Source of the DNA: CAZUZD01 sp964624465
Lineage (GTDB): Bacteria; Planctomycetota; Planctomycetia; Isosphaerales; Isosphaeraceae
NCBI GenBank assembly: GCA_964624465.1
Contig: CAZUZD010000182.1
Span: 1-12,342, forward strand
Reading direction: 5' to 3'
DNA length: 12,342 nucleotides
Within the stretch, counting starts at the first letter, position 1; each line of letters starts with the position of its first letter. Positions 1 to 7,003 of the stretch are shown piece after piece. Under the pieces are notes generated by a model, which was given only the letters and a program-made list of their open reading frames with translations, was not told where the DNA came from and did not search any database. Position numbers and translations under genes: made by a program.

Positions 1-181
1 GCGGAAGCGCCGATGCCGATCCCTACCGGCAGCCCGATCCGGGACCGGCGGTCCCGTCGACGTCCGGGAGGCCCGCTCTCGCCGAGGGTTCCTCGGAATC
101 TGCTGGCATTGCGCCCGGGACAACCGTAAACAGAATGCCGGCATCGCTGCGATCCAGACATCGACGGCAGTGGAGCGGACC
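1..181. other. Non-coding left edge with short hairpins
   Basis: No convincing gene is visible here. Two short perfect hairpins stand out: CGGGACC/GGTCCCG at 40-46 and 50-56 (loop GGC), and CCGAGG/CCTCGG at 82-87 and 91-96 (loop GTT). Neither is followed by a T run on either strand. A 10-bp palindrome, ATGCCGGCAT, lies at 135-144. A weak promoter-like pair for the downstream gene is TTGCGC (109-114), a 16-nt spacer, then CAGAAT (131-136). The hairpins could be the 3' end of an operon that finishes left of the window. Confidence 0.4.
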
Positions 182-640
182 ATGCTCATGCTCAAGCGCA
201 AGCTGATCGGCGTCGGCATCTTCTGGCTGCTGGCCGCCGCCACCGCCGCCGCGCTCACCACCCCGCAGTCCGCTCCGAAGCCGGACCCGCCGGCCAGTCC
301 GCCCGGTGGGGCCAGGCCCGCGGATCCCCAGGAAGGCCCCGGCCAGCGGCGCCTCCAGGCCGCCAACGCGTTCCTCGCGGCGGCCCGGAACGCCTACACG
401 GAGGGGACCATCACCATCGACCGGTACATCTCGGCCTCGCAGCGCCTCGCCCGGGCCGAGGCGGGACCCGTCCGGGCCGGTGCCCGCCGCGCGGCCTGGC
501 AGGCCCACGTCGACCGGATGCGCGACGTCGTGAAGGTGGAGCAGGAGCGGTTCCGGGCGGGTGCCGGCTCCGCGGCGAACCTGGCCGAGGCCAGCCTCGG
601 GCTGGCCGAGGCCGAGGACGACCTGGCGGGCATGCCCTGA
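182..640 (+). CDS. Small membrane-anchored protein with TolC-like helical repeats
   Basis: A 152-residue protein of unknown function. Residues 7-25 are a hydrophobic segment after a basic start (MLMLKRK), so it is an uncleaved anchor or a signal peptide. A Pro-rich linker (about 26-50) follows, then an Ala-rich helical region. That region holds two similar stretches, about 63-93 and 109-149. Each has an aromatic residue, a Gly-containing turn and a Leu/Ala/Glu helix, and the second reads RFRAGAGS...LAEASLGLAEAE. This pattern resembles the helical hairpins of TolC/outer-membrane efflux proteins, but the protein is far too short to form such a barrel. I chose ATG 182 because GGAG at 172-175 sits 6 nt upstream. 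An in-frame GTG at 170 has no ribosome binding site before it. The stop lies 19 bp from the stop of the convergent gene. The TolC resemblance is inference only. Confidence 0.7.
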   Translation: MLMLKRKLIGVGIFWLLAAATAAALTTPQSAPKPDPPASPPGGARPADPQEGPGQRRLQAANAFLAAARNAYTEGTITIDRYISASQRLARAEAGPVRAGARRAAWQAHVDRMRDVVKVEQERFRAGAGSAANLAEASLGLAEAEDDLAGMP

Positions 641-659
641 TTCGCGGGCCCCGGTCGGA

Positions 660-2174
660 TCAGAGGTCCCAGAGCCGCACGCCGCCGGCGAAGCCGGAGA
701 CGATGCCGTCCTCGCTGACCTTGAGCACCGGGCCGAACTGGCTGGCGACCAGGGCGGCCGTGGTGCGGGCGCCCTCGGCCTGCGAGAGCGCGGGCAGGTC
801 GCTGGCGGCCTGGCGCAGGATGGCGCCGAAGGCGAGCAGGCGGCCCGAGCGGTCGGCGACCAGGGCGCCGTCGAGGCCGGCGAGGGCCTCGAGCACGGCG
901 GGGTCGAGGGTCTGCACGCTCCGGCCGCGGGCCAGGTAGTGCAGGGCGCGCCGGGCCAGGGGGTCACCGGGGGCCAGCTCGGGGGGCGGGCCGGGGGGCG
1001 GCTCGCTGTCGAGCAGGTCGTGGGGGGCGAGCAGGCGGCCCAGCGCGGCGTCGGGGTCGTCGGCCACGACGAACAGGCCGCCGCGGCGGGCCTCGGCCAG
1101 GTTCAGCGCCGCCTGGAACAGCGCCCGCGCCAGCCCGGGAGTGGGCACGAGGGCCGACCACTGCGTGTACTTCTCGGCGGCGTCGAGGATCCGCCAGCGG
1201 CCGTGGGCGAAGGTGAACGTCTGCACGCCCTCGGCGAAGACCTTGATCTCCTGGCTCGGGCTCAGCACCACGCAGACGTGCCCGGCCCGGCCCCTGGTGG
1301 CGCGGGCGTGCGACTCGTAGGCTCGGGCGCACGGCACGGTCAGCGGCGAGCGCGAGTCGACCCCCTCGACCGGTGGGGCGTGGTCGGCCCAGTGGGCCAG
1401 GTCGATGATCTCGGCCAGGCGGCCCTCGCGATCAACCAGGAACAGCGTCGCCTGGCCGTCGCAGAGCCGGTGGATGCTCTTGAGCGCCGTGAGCTCGACG
1501 TTGTACGGCAGCGCGTCGGGCGGGCTCGGGCGGTCGGCGGCGCCGGGGCCGAGCAGGAGCACGCCGGTGGAGACCCGCTGGTTCTCGTAGGTCGAGAGCG
1601 CCGCGGTCCGCAGGGTCTGGATCGTGGCGGCGACCCGGCTGGGCCGGTCGCTGCTGCCGGGACCATACGCGTCGGGGTCGATGAACGCGGCGATGTAGTG
1701 GTCCTCGCCGCCGCCGCGGTACAGGTCCAGCCGGGTCAGGCTGCTGACGCCGAAGAGGTTGAAGTACCGCATGGCGTAGACCGACGCCACGGCCTGGAGC
1801 AGCCGGCGGTCGTGGCCCGAGAGCGGCCGGTTCTCGCGGCTGCTGACGCGGTGGCGGGTGCCGAAGTACTCGACCTCGTGGTCGGCGTCGCCGTGGGCCT
1901 CGGCGTCGGCCGCCAGCAGCCGCAGCACCGGGCCGTGCGGCGGCGGCACCGCGCCCGTCTCGGGGGGCGACGCCGGCGGGGCCGAGGGCAGGGGCTCGCA
2001 GACCAGGTGCGGGATCAGCACCTGGACGTCGCGGCGGAAGCCGTCGAGGAACAGCTGCGTGAGCACCGGCGAGTCGGAGCGCGGGTCGGCCGCGACCGGG
2101 GCGGACCCGTCGTCGAGGGTCGGCAGGTGGGGGGCGCGCGGCGTCGGCGCGGCGTCGATCCTGGGCCGGAGCAT
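660..2174 (-). CDS. Protein with C-terminal DAC (DisA_N)-like nucleotide-binding domain
   Basis: A 504-residue protein. The last 160 residues or so (343-504) follow the layout of the diadenylate cyclase (DAC, DisA_N) domain: helix LARALFQAALNLAE, strand GGLFVVADDP, motif DGA at 435-437 within DGALVADRSGRLLAFG, then GARTTAALVAS at 468-478 and a final strand VLKVSEDGIVSGF. In active c-di-AMP synthases the second motif is GTRHR; here it reads GARTT (468-472), so the catalytic RHR is lost. This suggests a nucleotide sensor or a catalytically dead relative. The 340 N-terminal residues are unassigned and include a second strand-like stretch, ATLFLVDREGRLAEIIDL. No transmembrane segment is evident. 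I chose ATG 2174 because a purine-rich AGGGGG lies 10 nt upstream and because codons before it lose the GC-rich third-position bias. The frame stays open to a GTG at 2303, so a longer N terminus is possible. The protease gene lies 146 bp upstream on the same strand. Confidence 0.72.
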   Translation of the reverse strand: MLRPRIDAAPTPRAPHLPTLDDGSAPVAADPRSDSPVLTQLFLDGFRRDVQVLIPHLVCEPLPSAPPASPPETGAVPPPHGPVLRLLAADAEAHGDADHEVEYFGTRHRVSSRENRPLSGHDRRLLQAVASVYAMRYFNLFGVSSLTRLDLYRGGGEDHYIAAFIDPDAYGPGSSDRPSRVAATIQTLRTAALSTYENQRVSTGVLLLGPGAADRPSPPDALPYNVELTALKSIHRLCDGQATLFLVDREGRLAEIIDLAHWADHAPPVEGVDSRSPLTVPCARAYESHARATRGRAGHVCVVLSPSQEIKVFAEGVQTFTFAHGRWRILDAAEKYTQWSALVPTPGLARALFQAALNLAEARRGGLFVVADDPDAALGRLLAPHDLLDSEPPPGPPPELAPGDPLARRALHYLARGRSVQTLDPAVLEALAGLDGALVADRSGRLLAFGAILRQAASDLPALSQAEGARTTAALVASQFGPVLKVSEDGIVSGFAGGVRLWDL

Positions 2175-2293
2175 GCGAAGCAGACCCCCTTCGTCCTTGA
2201 AGTGGTCGAGTCCCGGCCAGCCCACGGCCAGGCGGGGCGGCACGGTACCACAGGCCGCCGGGCCGGGGAAGCGCGGTTCCCACCGACGGCGCG

Positions 2294-2315
2294 GCCGGGT
2301 CACGCGGTGCCCGGC
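2294..2315 (-). terminator. Hairpin just after the protease stop codon
   Basis: GCCGGG (2294-2299) pairs with CCCGGC (2310-2315). Inside it CAC (2301-2303) pairs with GTG (2307-2309), leaving T2300 bulged and a GCG loop. This makes a 9-bp stem starting 5 nt past the stop of the protease gene on the minus strand. No U tract follows, so it may be an RNA 3'-end stabiliser or a weak terminator. Confidence 0.35.
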
Positions 2316-2320
2316 GCCGG

Positions 2321-4345
2321 TCAGTCGCGGATCCGGGCGGCCAGGCCCAGCACCGTCGGATCGGACTTCAGCGTGGTGATGGAGTCGGTCCGGCGCAGGT
2401 CGGTGAGGAACCAGATCCCGACGCGGGCGGCGCGCGACTCGGCCGAGTTCAGCACCGTGCGGGCGATCGCCTCGCGGCTCACGCCGGCGGCCCGCAGGTT
2501 CAGGATGTTCTGCGCGGCGGCCGGGTCGATGGCGCGGCTCAGGGCGCGGTCGTAGAGCGCGGCGGCCCAGGACAGGTCGGTGCCGCCGCTGCGGGCGTAG
2601 AACTCCGAGGCGCCCAGGATCAGGGCCCGGACGGCCATGTCGGCGGTGCCGCCGGCGAGCTGATCGGCCCAGGCGAGGATCGTCGGGCTGGCCTTGAGCG
2701 CGGCCAGGCTGTCGGCCGGCCAGCCCACGTCGTCGATCAGCCAGCGGGCGGCCCTGGTGGCGCGGGCCTCAGGGGAGTTGAGGATCTGGCCGGCGATCGC
2801 GCCCCGATCCTGCCAGCCGAGCTGCTCGAGCCAGAACGTCGCCGCCTGGGCGTCGATCGGCCGGCCCAGGGCGTCGCGGTACACAGCATCCAGGAATCCG
2901 AGCAGCGAGCCGCCGGCGCGGGTGGCGAGGTACTCGGGGGTGGCCATCAGGTCCCGACGCACCTGGTCGCCCGAGCTGAGCACCGCCGTCGCGGCCGTGG
3001 TGCCCGAGCCCGAGCCGTTCGTCGGCGTGTTGGTGCCGCCCGCCGCCGGAGCCGGGGTGCTGGCGGCCGAGGTGCGGGCCCCGAGCGCGGCGCCGGCGTC
3101 GACGATCCCGCCGCTGATCAGGCGGCCCTGCAACCCCGGCAGCCGCCGGGCGGTGGCGACCACCCGCTGCACCAGTTGCTCGGCGGTCCAGCCCGGATTC
3201 TTCGCCACCAGCAGCGAGACCACGCCGGCGACGTAGGGCGTGGCCATCGAGGTGCCCGAGAGCGACTCGTACCCGCGACCGGCCTGGGTGCTGTAGATGC
3301 TCACGCCGGGCGCGGCGATGTCGACGGTGGTGGCGCCGTAGTTCGAGAAGGTGGCGAGCCGGCCTGCCTGGTCGACGGCCGCGACGGCGATCAGGTTGCC
3401 CGAGCGGTTGCGGGCCGGGTAGCTGGCGACGGCGTCGTTGTTGGCCGCCTCGTTGCCGGCGGCGGCGACCACGACCACGCCCCGGGTACCGGCGTAGCGG
3501 ATGGCGTCGGCCAGCGAGGCCGAGTAGTCGGGCCCGCTCCAGCTGGCGTTGATGACCCGGGCGCCCTTCTGCACGGCGTAGTAGATCGCCTTGACGGCGT
3601 CGGCGATCGAGCCGTTGCCGTCGGCGCCGATGAACTTCAGCGGCAGGATCCGCGCCTTCCAGTCGACCCCGGCCACGCCGCTGGCGTTGTTGGTGGCGGC
3701 GGCGATGATGCCGGCGACGTGAGTGCCGTGACGGGCGCCGTCGGCGACGTTGGCGTTGCGGTCGCGGAAGTTCCAGCCGTTGACGTCGTCGACGTAGCCG
3801 TTGCGGTCGTCGTCGACCCCGCGGCGGCCGGAGGCCTCGGCGGTGTTCACCCAGACCCGGCCGGCCAGGTCGGGGTGCGAGAGATCCAGGCCGGTGTCGA
3901 TGACCGCCACGATCGTGCTCGGGCTGCCGGTCGTGACCGACCAGGCCTCGGGCGCGTTGATGTCGATGTTGCTGGCGCTGTTCAGGCCCCACTGCCGGCC
4001 GAACTGCGCGTCGTTGGGCAGCGTCGCCTGCACGGTGAGGGTGGCGTTGGCCTCGACGTACCGCACCAGCGGGCTGCGCTGGAGCCGGGGCAGCACGGCG
4101 TCCAGGTCCACCTTCGGACCCGGCGTCACCCGCACCGCGCCGGTCGGCAGCACCTCCAGGCTCTGCGGCCGCAGCAGACCCAGCACCGAGCGCACGACCG
4201 ACGTCGACAGGCCGGCGCGCAGGCCGATCAGGAGGTCCGATTCGGCGGCGGCGGCCGACGGGTCGGCGGTGCTCAGCAGCCGTCGCGACTCCAGCGGCTC
4301 GCAGGCCGGCGCCAGCCGGCGCCGGTTCGGGGTGCGACGGGCCAT
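2321..4345 (-). CDS. Secreted subtilisin-family (S8) serine protease with LEPR-XLL motif and DUF4214-like tail
   Basis: A 674-residue serine endopeptidase of the S8 family. The N terminus is not a classical signal peptide. It is a basic stretch followed by CEPLESRRLLS (15-25), matching the LEPR-XLL motif found at the start of many large planctomycete surface or exported proteins. Residues 37-107 resemble a fervidolysin-type inhibitory propeptide ending in RYVEAN. The catalytic triad is visible: D150 (VAVIDTGLD), H206 (RHGTHVAG) and S366 (LSGTSMATP), with oxyanion Asn N298 (AAAGNEA). An Asp/Asn-rich loop (about 177-193, DDDRNGYVDDVNGW) is typical of calcium-binding S8 proteases. After a Thr/Gly/Ser linker (425-455), residues 460-674 hold two units of DUF4214 type, LDAVYRDALGRPIDAQAATF (484-503) and YDRALSRAIDPAAAQN (598-613), each followed by an ILNSPEAR/VLNSAESR motif. 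ATG 4345 has GAGGA 8 nt upstream. All catalytic residues are present, so the enzyme is probably active outside the cytoplasm. Confidence 0.93.
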   Translation of the reverse strand: MARRTPNRRRLAPACEPLESRRLLSTADPSAAAAESDLLIGLRAGLSTSVVRSVLGLLRPQSLEVLPTGAVRVTPGPKVDLDAVLPRLQRSPLVRYVEANATLTVQATLPNDAQFGRQWGLNSASNIDINAPEAWSVTTGSPSTIVAVIDTGLDLSHPDLAGRVWVNTAEASGRRGVDDDRNGYVDDVNGWNFRDRNANVADGARHGTHVAGIIAAATNNASGVAGVDWKARILPLKFIGADGNGSIADAVKAIYYAVQKGARVINASWSGPDYSASLADAIRYAGTRGVVVVAAAGNEAANNDAVASYPARNRSGNLIAVAAVDQAGRLATFSNYGATTVDIAAPGVSIYSTQAGRGYESLSGTSMATPYVAGVVSLLVAKNPGWTAEQLVQRVVATARRLPGLQGRLISGGIVDAGAALGARTSAASTPAPAAGGTNTPTNGSGSGTTAATAVLSSGDQVRRDLMATPEYLATRAGGSLLGFLDAVYRDALGRPIDAQAATFWLEQLGWQDRGAIAGQILNSPEARATRAARWLIDDVGWPADSLAALKASPTILAWADQLAGGTADMAVRALILGASEFYARSGGTDLSWAAALYDRALSRAIDPAAAQNILNLRAAGVSREAIARTVLNSAESRAARVGIWFLTDLRRTDSITTLKSDPTVLGLAARIRD

Positions 4346-4726
4346 GGGGCGAGTCCTCGGGGGTGCGGGCGCAAGCGGGCGAATCGAGCGAGGTCGGCCG
4401 GCGGGTGCGTGGCCGGCTCGACCCCACCGGGGCGATCGGCCACGCCCCTAACATAGCTTGGATCTCTTCGATCCGGCCAGCCCCCGCATGAGCCGTTTTG
4501 CCGGCGATCTCGACGCTTTCTCGCCCCATCGCCCACCAACCCCGACAGCTCGCCCAATCCGATCCCACCGCAAGGCTTCGCCGTCCGCCACAGCTTCCGG
4601 CAGCAGCCGTCCCGGCCCACGGCGCCGACGCCCACCCAGGCCACCCAGAACCGGCGACCGACCAGGTCGCCAGCGCATCAGCGACGAGACCTTGCGGGCT
4701 GGGCAAGGGGTCGGGGCTGAGGCGCG

Positions 4727-4764
4727 CCGACAGGGGGTCGGGACGGCAAAACCCCCGATTTTTT
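4727..4764 (+). terminator. Terminator/attenuator-like alternative hairpins with T6 tract
   Basis: GGGGGT (4733-4738) pairs with ACCCCC (4751-4756) across a 12-nt loop, and TTTTTT (4759-4764) follows two bases later, as in an intrinsic terminator. A competing hairpin, CCGAC (4727-4731) with GTCGG (4737-4741) and loop AGGGG, shares bases with it, so only one can form at a time. No recognised gene lies upstream on this strand to be terminated. The element may end a small transcript or attenuate a long leader. The stem is short, so confidence is low. Confidence 0.3.
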
Positions 4765-5038
4765 CTCAAGCCAACGCGAAGGGCCGGTGTATACTTCCTT
4801 CGACGCCAGACCGGGCCCCTTGTTGCCCGGTGTCGGTTTGCAGCGTGATTTTGGACCTTGCCGCGCATCATGCGGCTGCGATCGACCGGCATCCCGGACA
4901 CCCTGCTTCGGGCCCTGCCAGTTGGCGGTCGTCTGTCCTAGTGTTACGCACCCGTACCCGGCCCCCGCGGCATGCACCCGCCTGCCGCGAGGGCCGGGTT
5001 GGTCTATTTCCCCGACCGAGCCCACCGACGCCCACCGC

Positions 5039-5066
5039 TTGCGGGCCGTCGCCGCCGGGGTACGAT
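5039..5066 (+). promoter_or_regulatory. Candidate sigma-70-type promoter for the membrane protein gene
   Basis: TTGCGG (5039-5044), a 16-nt spacer, then TACGAT (5061-5066). The -10 box matches TATAAT at four of six positions and the -35 box keeps TTG. Transcription would start near 5073, giving a leader of about 70 nt. A similar TTGCGG-N16 arrangement occurs upstream of the oxidoreductase at 11332. Confidence 0.3.
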
Positions 5067-5141
5067 GAGCCGGAAGGCCCCGCGACCGCCCGACCCGGGC
5101 CGGCGCTGGGGCCCGGACCGGGATCGGAGTCCTCGGCCGCG

Positions 5142-6860
5142 ATGATCGACCCGTCAGGCGTCCCGAAACCGGCGCCGCCGTCGGACCCCGGGACCGGCAC
5201 GGACCGGGAGCGCCCGGCCGACGCCCGGCGGATCCTGCTGCTGGCGCTGGCCCCGGCGCTGCTGGCCGTGGGCCTGGTGCCGGGGTTCGTCACCCAGGAC
5301 GGCCCGGCGCACGTCTACAACGCGCACATCCTGCTGGAATCGCTAGGCGCCGACTCGCCGTTCGCCGACACCTACGCGGTGCGCTGGGAGCTGCTGCCGA
5401 ACTGGGCCGGACACCTGATCCTGATGGGCCTGCTGAGCCTCGCCTCGCCCCGCGCCGCCGAGCGGGCGATCACCGTGCTCACGCTGCTGGCCCCGGCGCT
5501 CGCCACCCTGAGCCTGCGGCGCCGGGTGGTGGGCCCGAGCGACCCGGCGGCGGTGCCGGTGGCGCTGGCCGTGGCGGTGCTGGCGCAGAACCTGACCTGG
5601 CTGTTCGGCTTCTGGAGCTTCCTGCTGGGCGTGGCGGTCTTCGCCGCGGCGCTCGGCGTGGCCTGGACGGGCCTGGAACGCGGGCGATTGAGCCCCTGGC
5701 GGATCGCGGCGCTGGGCGGGCTGCTGGCGCTGGGGTACCTCTGCCACCCGATCAGCCTGGGCCTGACCGTCGTCGGCCTGGGCGTGCTGGCGCTGGCCAC
5801 CCCGGCGGAGCCTGGCGAGCGGCGCCGGCGACTCGTCGGACTGGGCCTGGCGCTGACGCCCCTGGTCCCGCTGGGCCTGGTGTACCTGCGGGCGATGCGG
5901 GGGGGCGGGGCCATCACGCCGCTCTGGGACAACCTGACCGACCCGACGTCGCTCGCCGCCTGGCGCGCGCAGCTCGGCTGGGTCGACCCGATCACCCTGG
6001 GCAGCCGGGCACAGTTCCCGTTCGTGCCCCGGCGCTCGGGGCTGTTTGGCCTGCTGGCCCCGGTCGTCTGGCTGGGGCTGGGGCTGATCGCGCTGGGGCT
6101 GGCCGGCTGGACCGCTCGCCCGGGTGACGATGTGCCACGTGGCACACGACGCGGGTGGTGGCTGCTGGCCGGCGGGCTGCTGGCGGGCGGCGTGGTGGCG
6201 CCCGACTCGCTGGGCCTGAGCCACGGCTTTTACCTGGCGCAGCGGGTGGTGCTGCTGGGCCTGGTGGCGCTGATCCCCTGCCTGGGCCCGGCGGCCGGGG
6301 CGACGCTGACGGCCGGCGCCCGCCGCTGGCTCCAGGCGGCCACGGCCGCGCTGGCGCTGGCCGCCGCGGTGCAGGGGCTGGTCGTGGTCGAGTACGCCCG
6401 GTACGCCGACCGCACCGTCGGCCCGGTGCTGGCGGCGACCGGCCGGGTGGGCCGGGGCGTGCGGCGGGCGCCGCGCGGGCTCGACCCGCGGGGCCCGTAC
6501 CGGGTCAACCCGCTGCTGCACGCCGAGTCGTGGCTGGGGGTGGGCACGGGGAACGTCGTCTGGAGCAACTACGAGTCGGCCTTCTATTACTTCCCCGTGC
6601 AGATCGCGCCCGGCGTGGCCCACCCGCCGGTGCTGGGGTTCGAGGCGGTCTCGATCCTCGACGACCCGGCCGACGCCGCGCTGCGGGCGCAGGCGTGGTT
6701 TGACCTGCTGAGCTTCGGGCACGAGACGATCGACGTGCTGGTGCTCCGGGGCCACGACCCCTGGCTGGAGAGCATCACCGGGCTCTGGTACGATCCGATC
6801 GGCCGAAATCCGCGCGCGGCCGTGCAGGTCTGGCGGCATCGGCGAACCGGTTCCGACTGA
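5142..6860 (+). CDS. Polytopic membrane protein, possible GT-C-type glycosyltransferase
   Basis: A 572-residue integral membrane protein with about 10-11 hydrophobic segments, among them roughly 30-50, 105-125, 136-175 (two), 186-220 (two), 230-250, 300-324, 338-352, 367-385 and 397-418. It ends in a soluble domain of about 140 residues (430-572). Just after the first membrane segment is VTQDGPAHVYNAHIL (50-64). An acidic residue in the first extracytoplasmic loop, here D53, with a nearby His is typical of GT-C glycosyltransferases that use lipid-linked sugars, so that fold is a reasonable inference but unproven. ATG 5142 was chosen because the protein becomes hydrophobic and well organised from there. 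GGAG (5126-5129) lies 12 nt upstream, rather far. The frame stays open back to 4458, but that 228-residue extension is low-complexity and unlikely to be translated. The Bax inhibitor-like gene follows 143 bp downstream on the same strand. Confidence 0.8.
   Translation: MIDPSGVPKPAPPSDPGTGTDRERPADARRILLLALAPALLAVGLVPGFVTQDGPAHVYNAHILLESLGADSPFADTYAVRWELLPNWAGHLILMGLLSLASPRAAERAITVLTLLAPALATLSLRRRVVGPSDPAAVPVALAVAVLAQNLTWLFGFWSFLLGVAVFAAALGVAWTGLERGRLSPWRIAALGGLLALGYLCHPISLGLTVVGLGVLALATPAEPGERRRRLVGLGLALTPLVPLGLVYLRAMRGGGAITPLWDNLTDPTSLAAWRAQLGWVDPITLGSRAQFPFVPRRSGLFGLLAPVVWLGLGLIALGLAGWTARPGDDVPRGTRRGWWLLAGGLLAGGVVAPDSLGLSHGFYLAQRVVLLGLVALIPCLGPAAGATLTAGARRWLQAATAALALAAAVQGLVVVEYARYADRTVGPVLAATGRVGRGVRRAPRGLDPRGPYRVNPLLHAESWLGVGTGNVVWSNYESAFYYFPVQIAPGVAHPPVLGFEAVSILDDPADAALRAQAWFDLLSFGHETIDVLVLRGHDPWLESITGLWYDPIGRNPRAAVQVWRHRRTGSD
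6131..6146. repeat. 16-bp perfect palindrome inside a coding loop
   Basis: TGTGCCACGTGGCACA is its own reverse complement. It encodes residues 330-335 of the membrane protein, in a short hydrophilic loop between two membrane segments. It could be a protein-binding site or a copy of a genome-wide iterated palindrome. A chance origin is possible, and no second copy was found in this window. Confidence 0.6.
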
Positions 6861-7003
6861 TCCTCGTACAATGCTGGGGGTTCAAGCCCACGGCCCCGGC
6901 GAGTGACCTGGGCGGCGGGCAGGTCTTCCTGATACAAGAGACTGGGGGAACCGGAGTTGGGCCCAGGTGGCCCGCCCGGCCCACAACCCCTCGGAGGGAT
7001 GCC

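Larger units (their letters stand above)
4346..5141. other. Divergent intergenic region, about 800 bp, no gene seen
   Basis: This region separates the minus-strand protease from the plus-strand membrane protein. Reading frames across it give low-complexity Pro/Arg/Ala peptides and were not accepted as genes. Near the protease, the minus strand carries TATGTT (4455-4450) as a poor -10 candidate, and a small hairpin GGATC/GATCC lies at 4460-4474. The stretch 4743-4945 has visibly more A and T than its surroundings, including six Ts at 4759-4764 and TATACT at 4790-4795. A perfect hairpin CCGGGC/GCCCGG sits at 4811-4816 and 4825-4830. A terminator-like element and a candidate promoter are listed separately. 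A small RNA could lie here, but I see no known family. Confidence 0.5.

Noticed and set aside
1848..1862. GTRHR string at residues 105-109 of the DAC-like protein, identical to the DAC signature
   Set aside because: It lies in the N-terminal half without the matching DGA strand order, and is followed by VSSRENRPLSGHD, so it is probably a coincidence and not a second active site.
561..2555. Long open frame on the plus strand opposite the DAC-like gene
   Set aside because: High GC at third codon positions opens antisense frames; its translation is low-complexity Gly/Arg/Val/Ala, while the minus-strand protein has recognisable motifs.
3176..4456. Plus-strand open frame opposite the protease
   Set aside because: The minus strand encodes a complete S8 catalytic triad; the opposite frame gives a Val/Gly/Asp-rich sequence with no domain.
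4458..5141. N-terminal extension of the membrane protein to a start at 4458
   Set aside because: The added 228 residues are Pro/Arg/Ser-rich with no domain, span the terminator-like element, and would move the start far from the hydrophobic N-terminal region.
6873..6900. GGGGGTTCAAGCCC, resembling a tRNA T arm
   Set aside because: No 5-bp T stem, no acceptor stem and no D or anticodon arm can be drawn around it.
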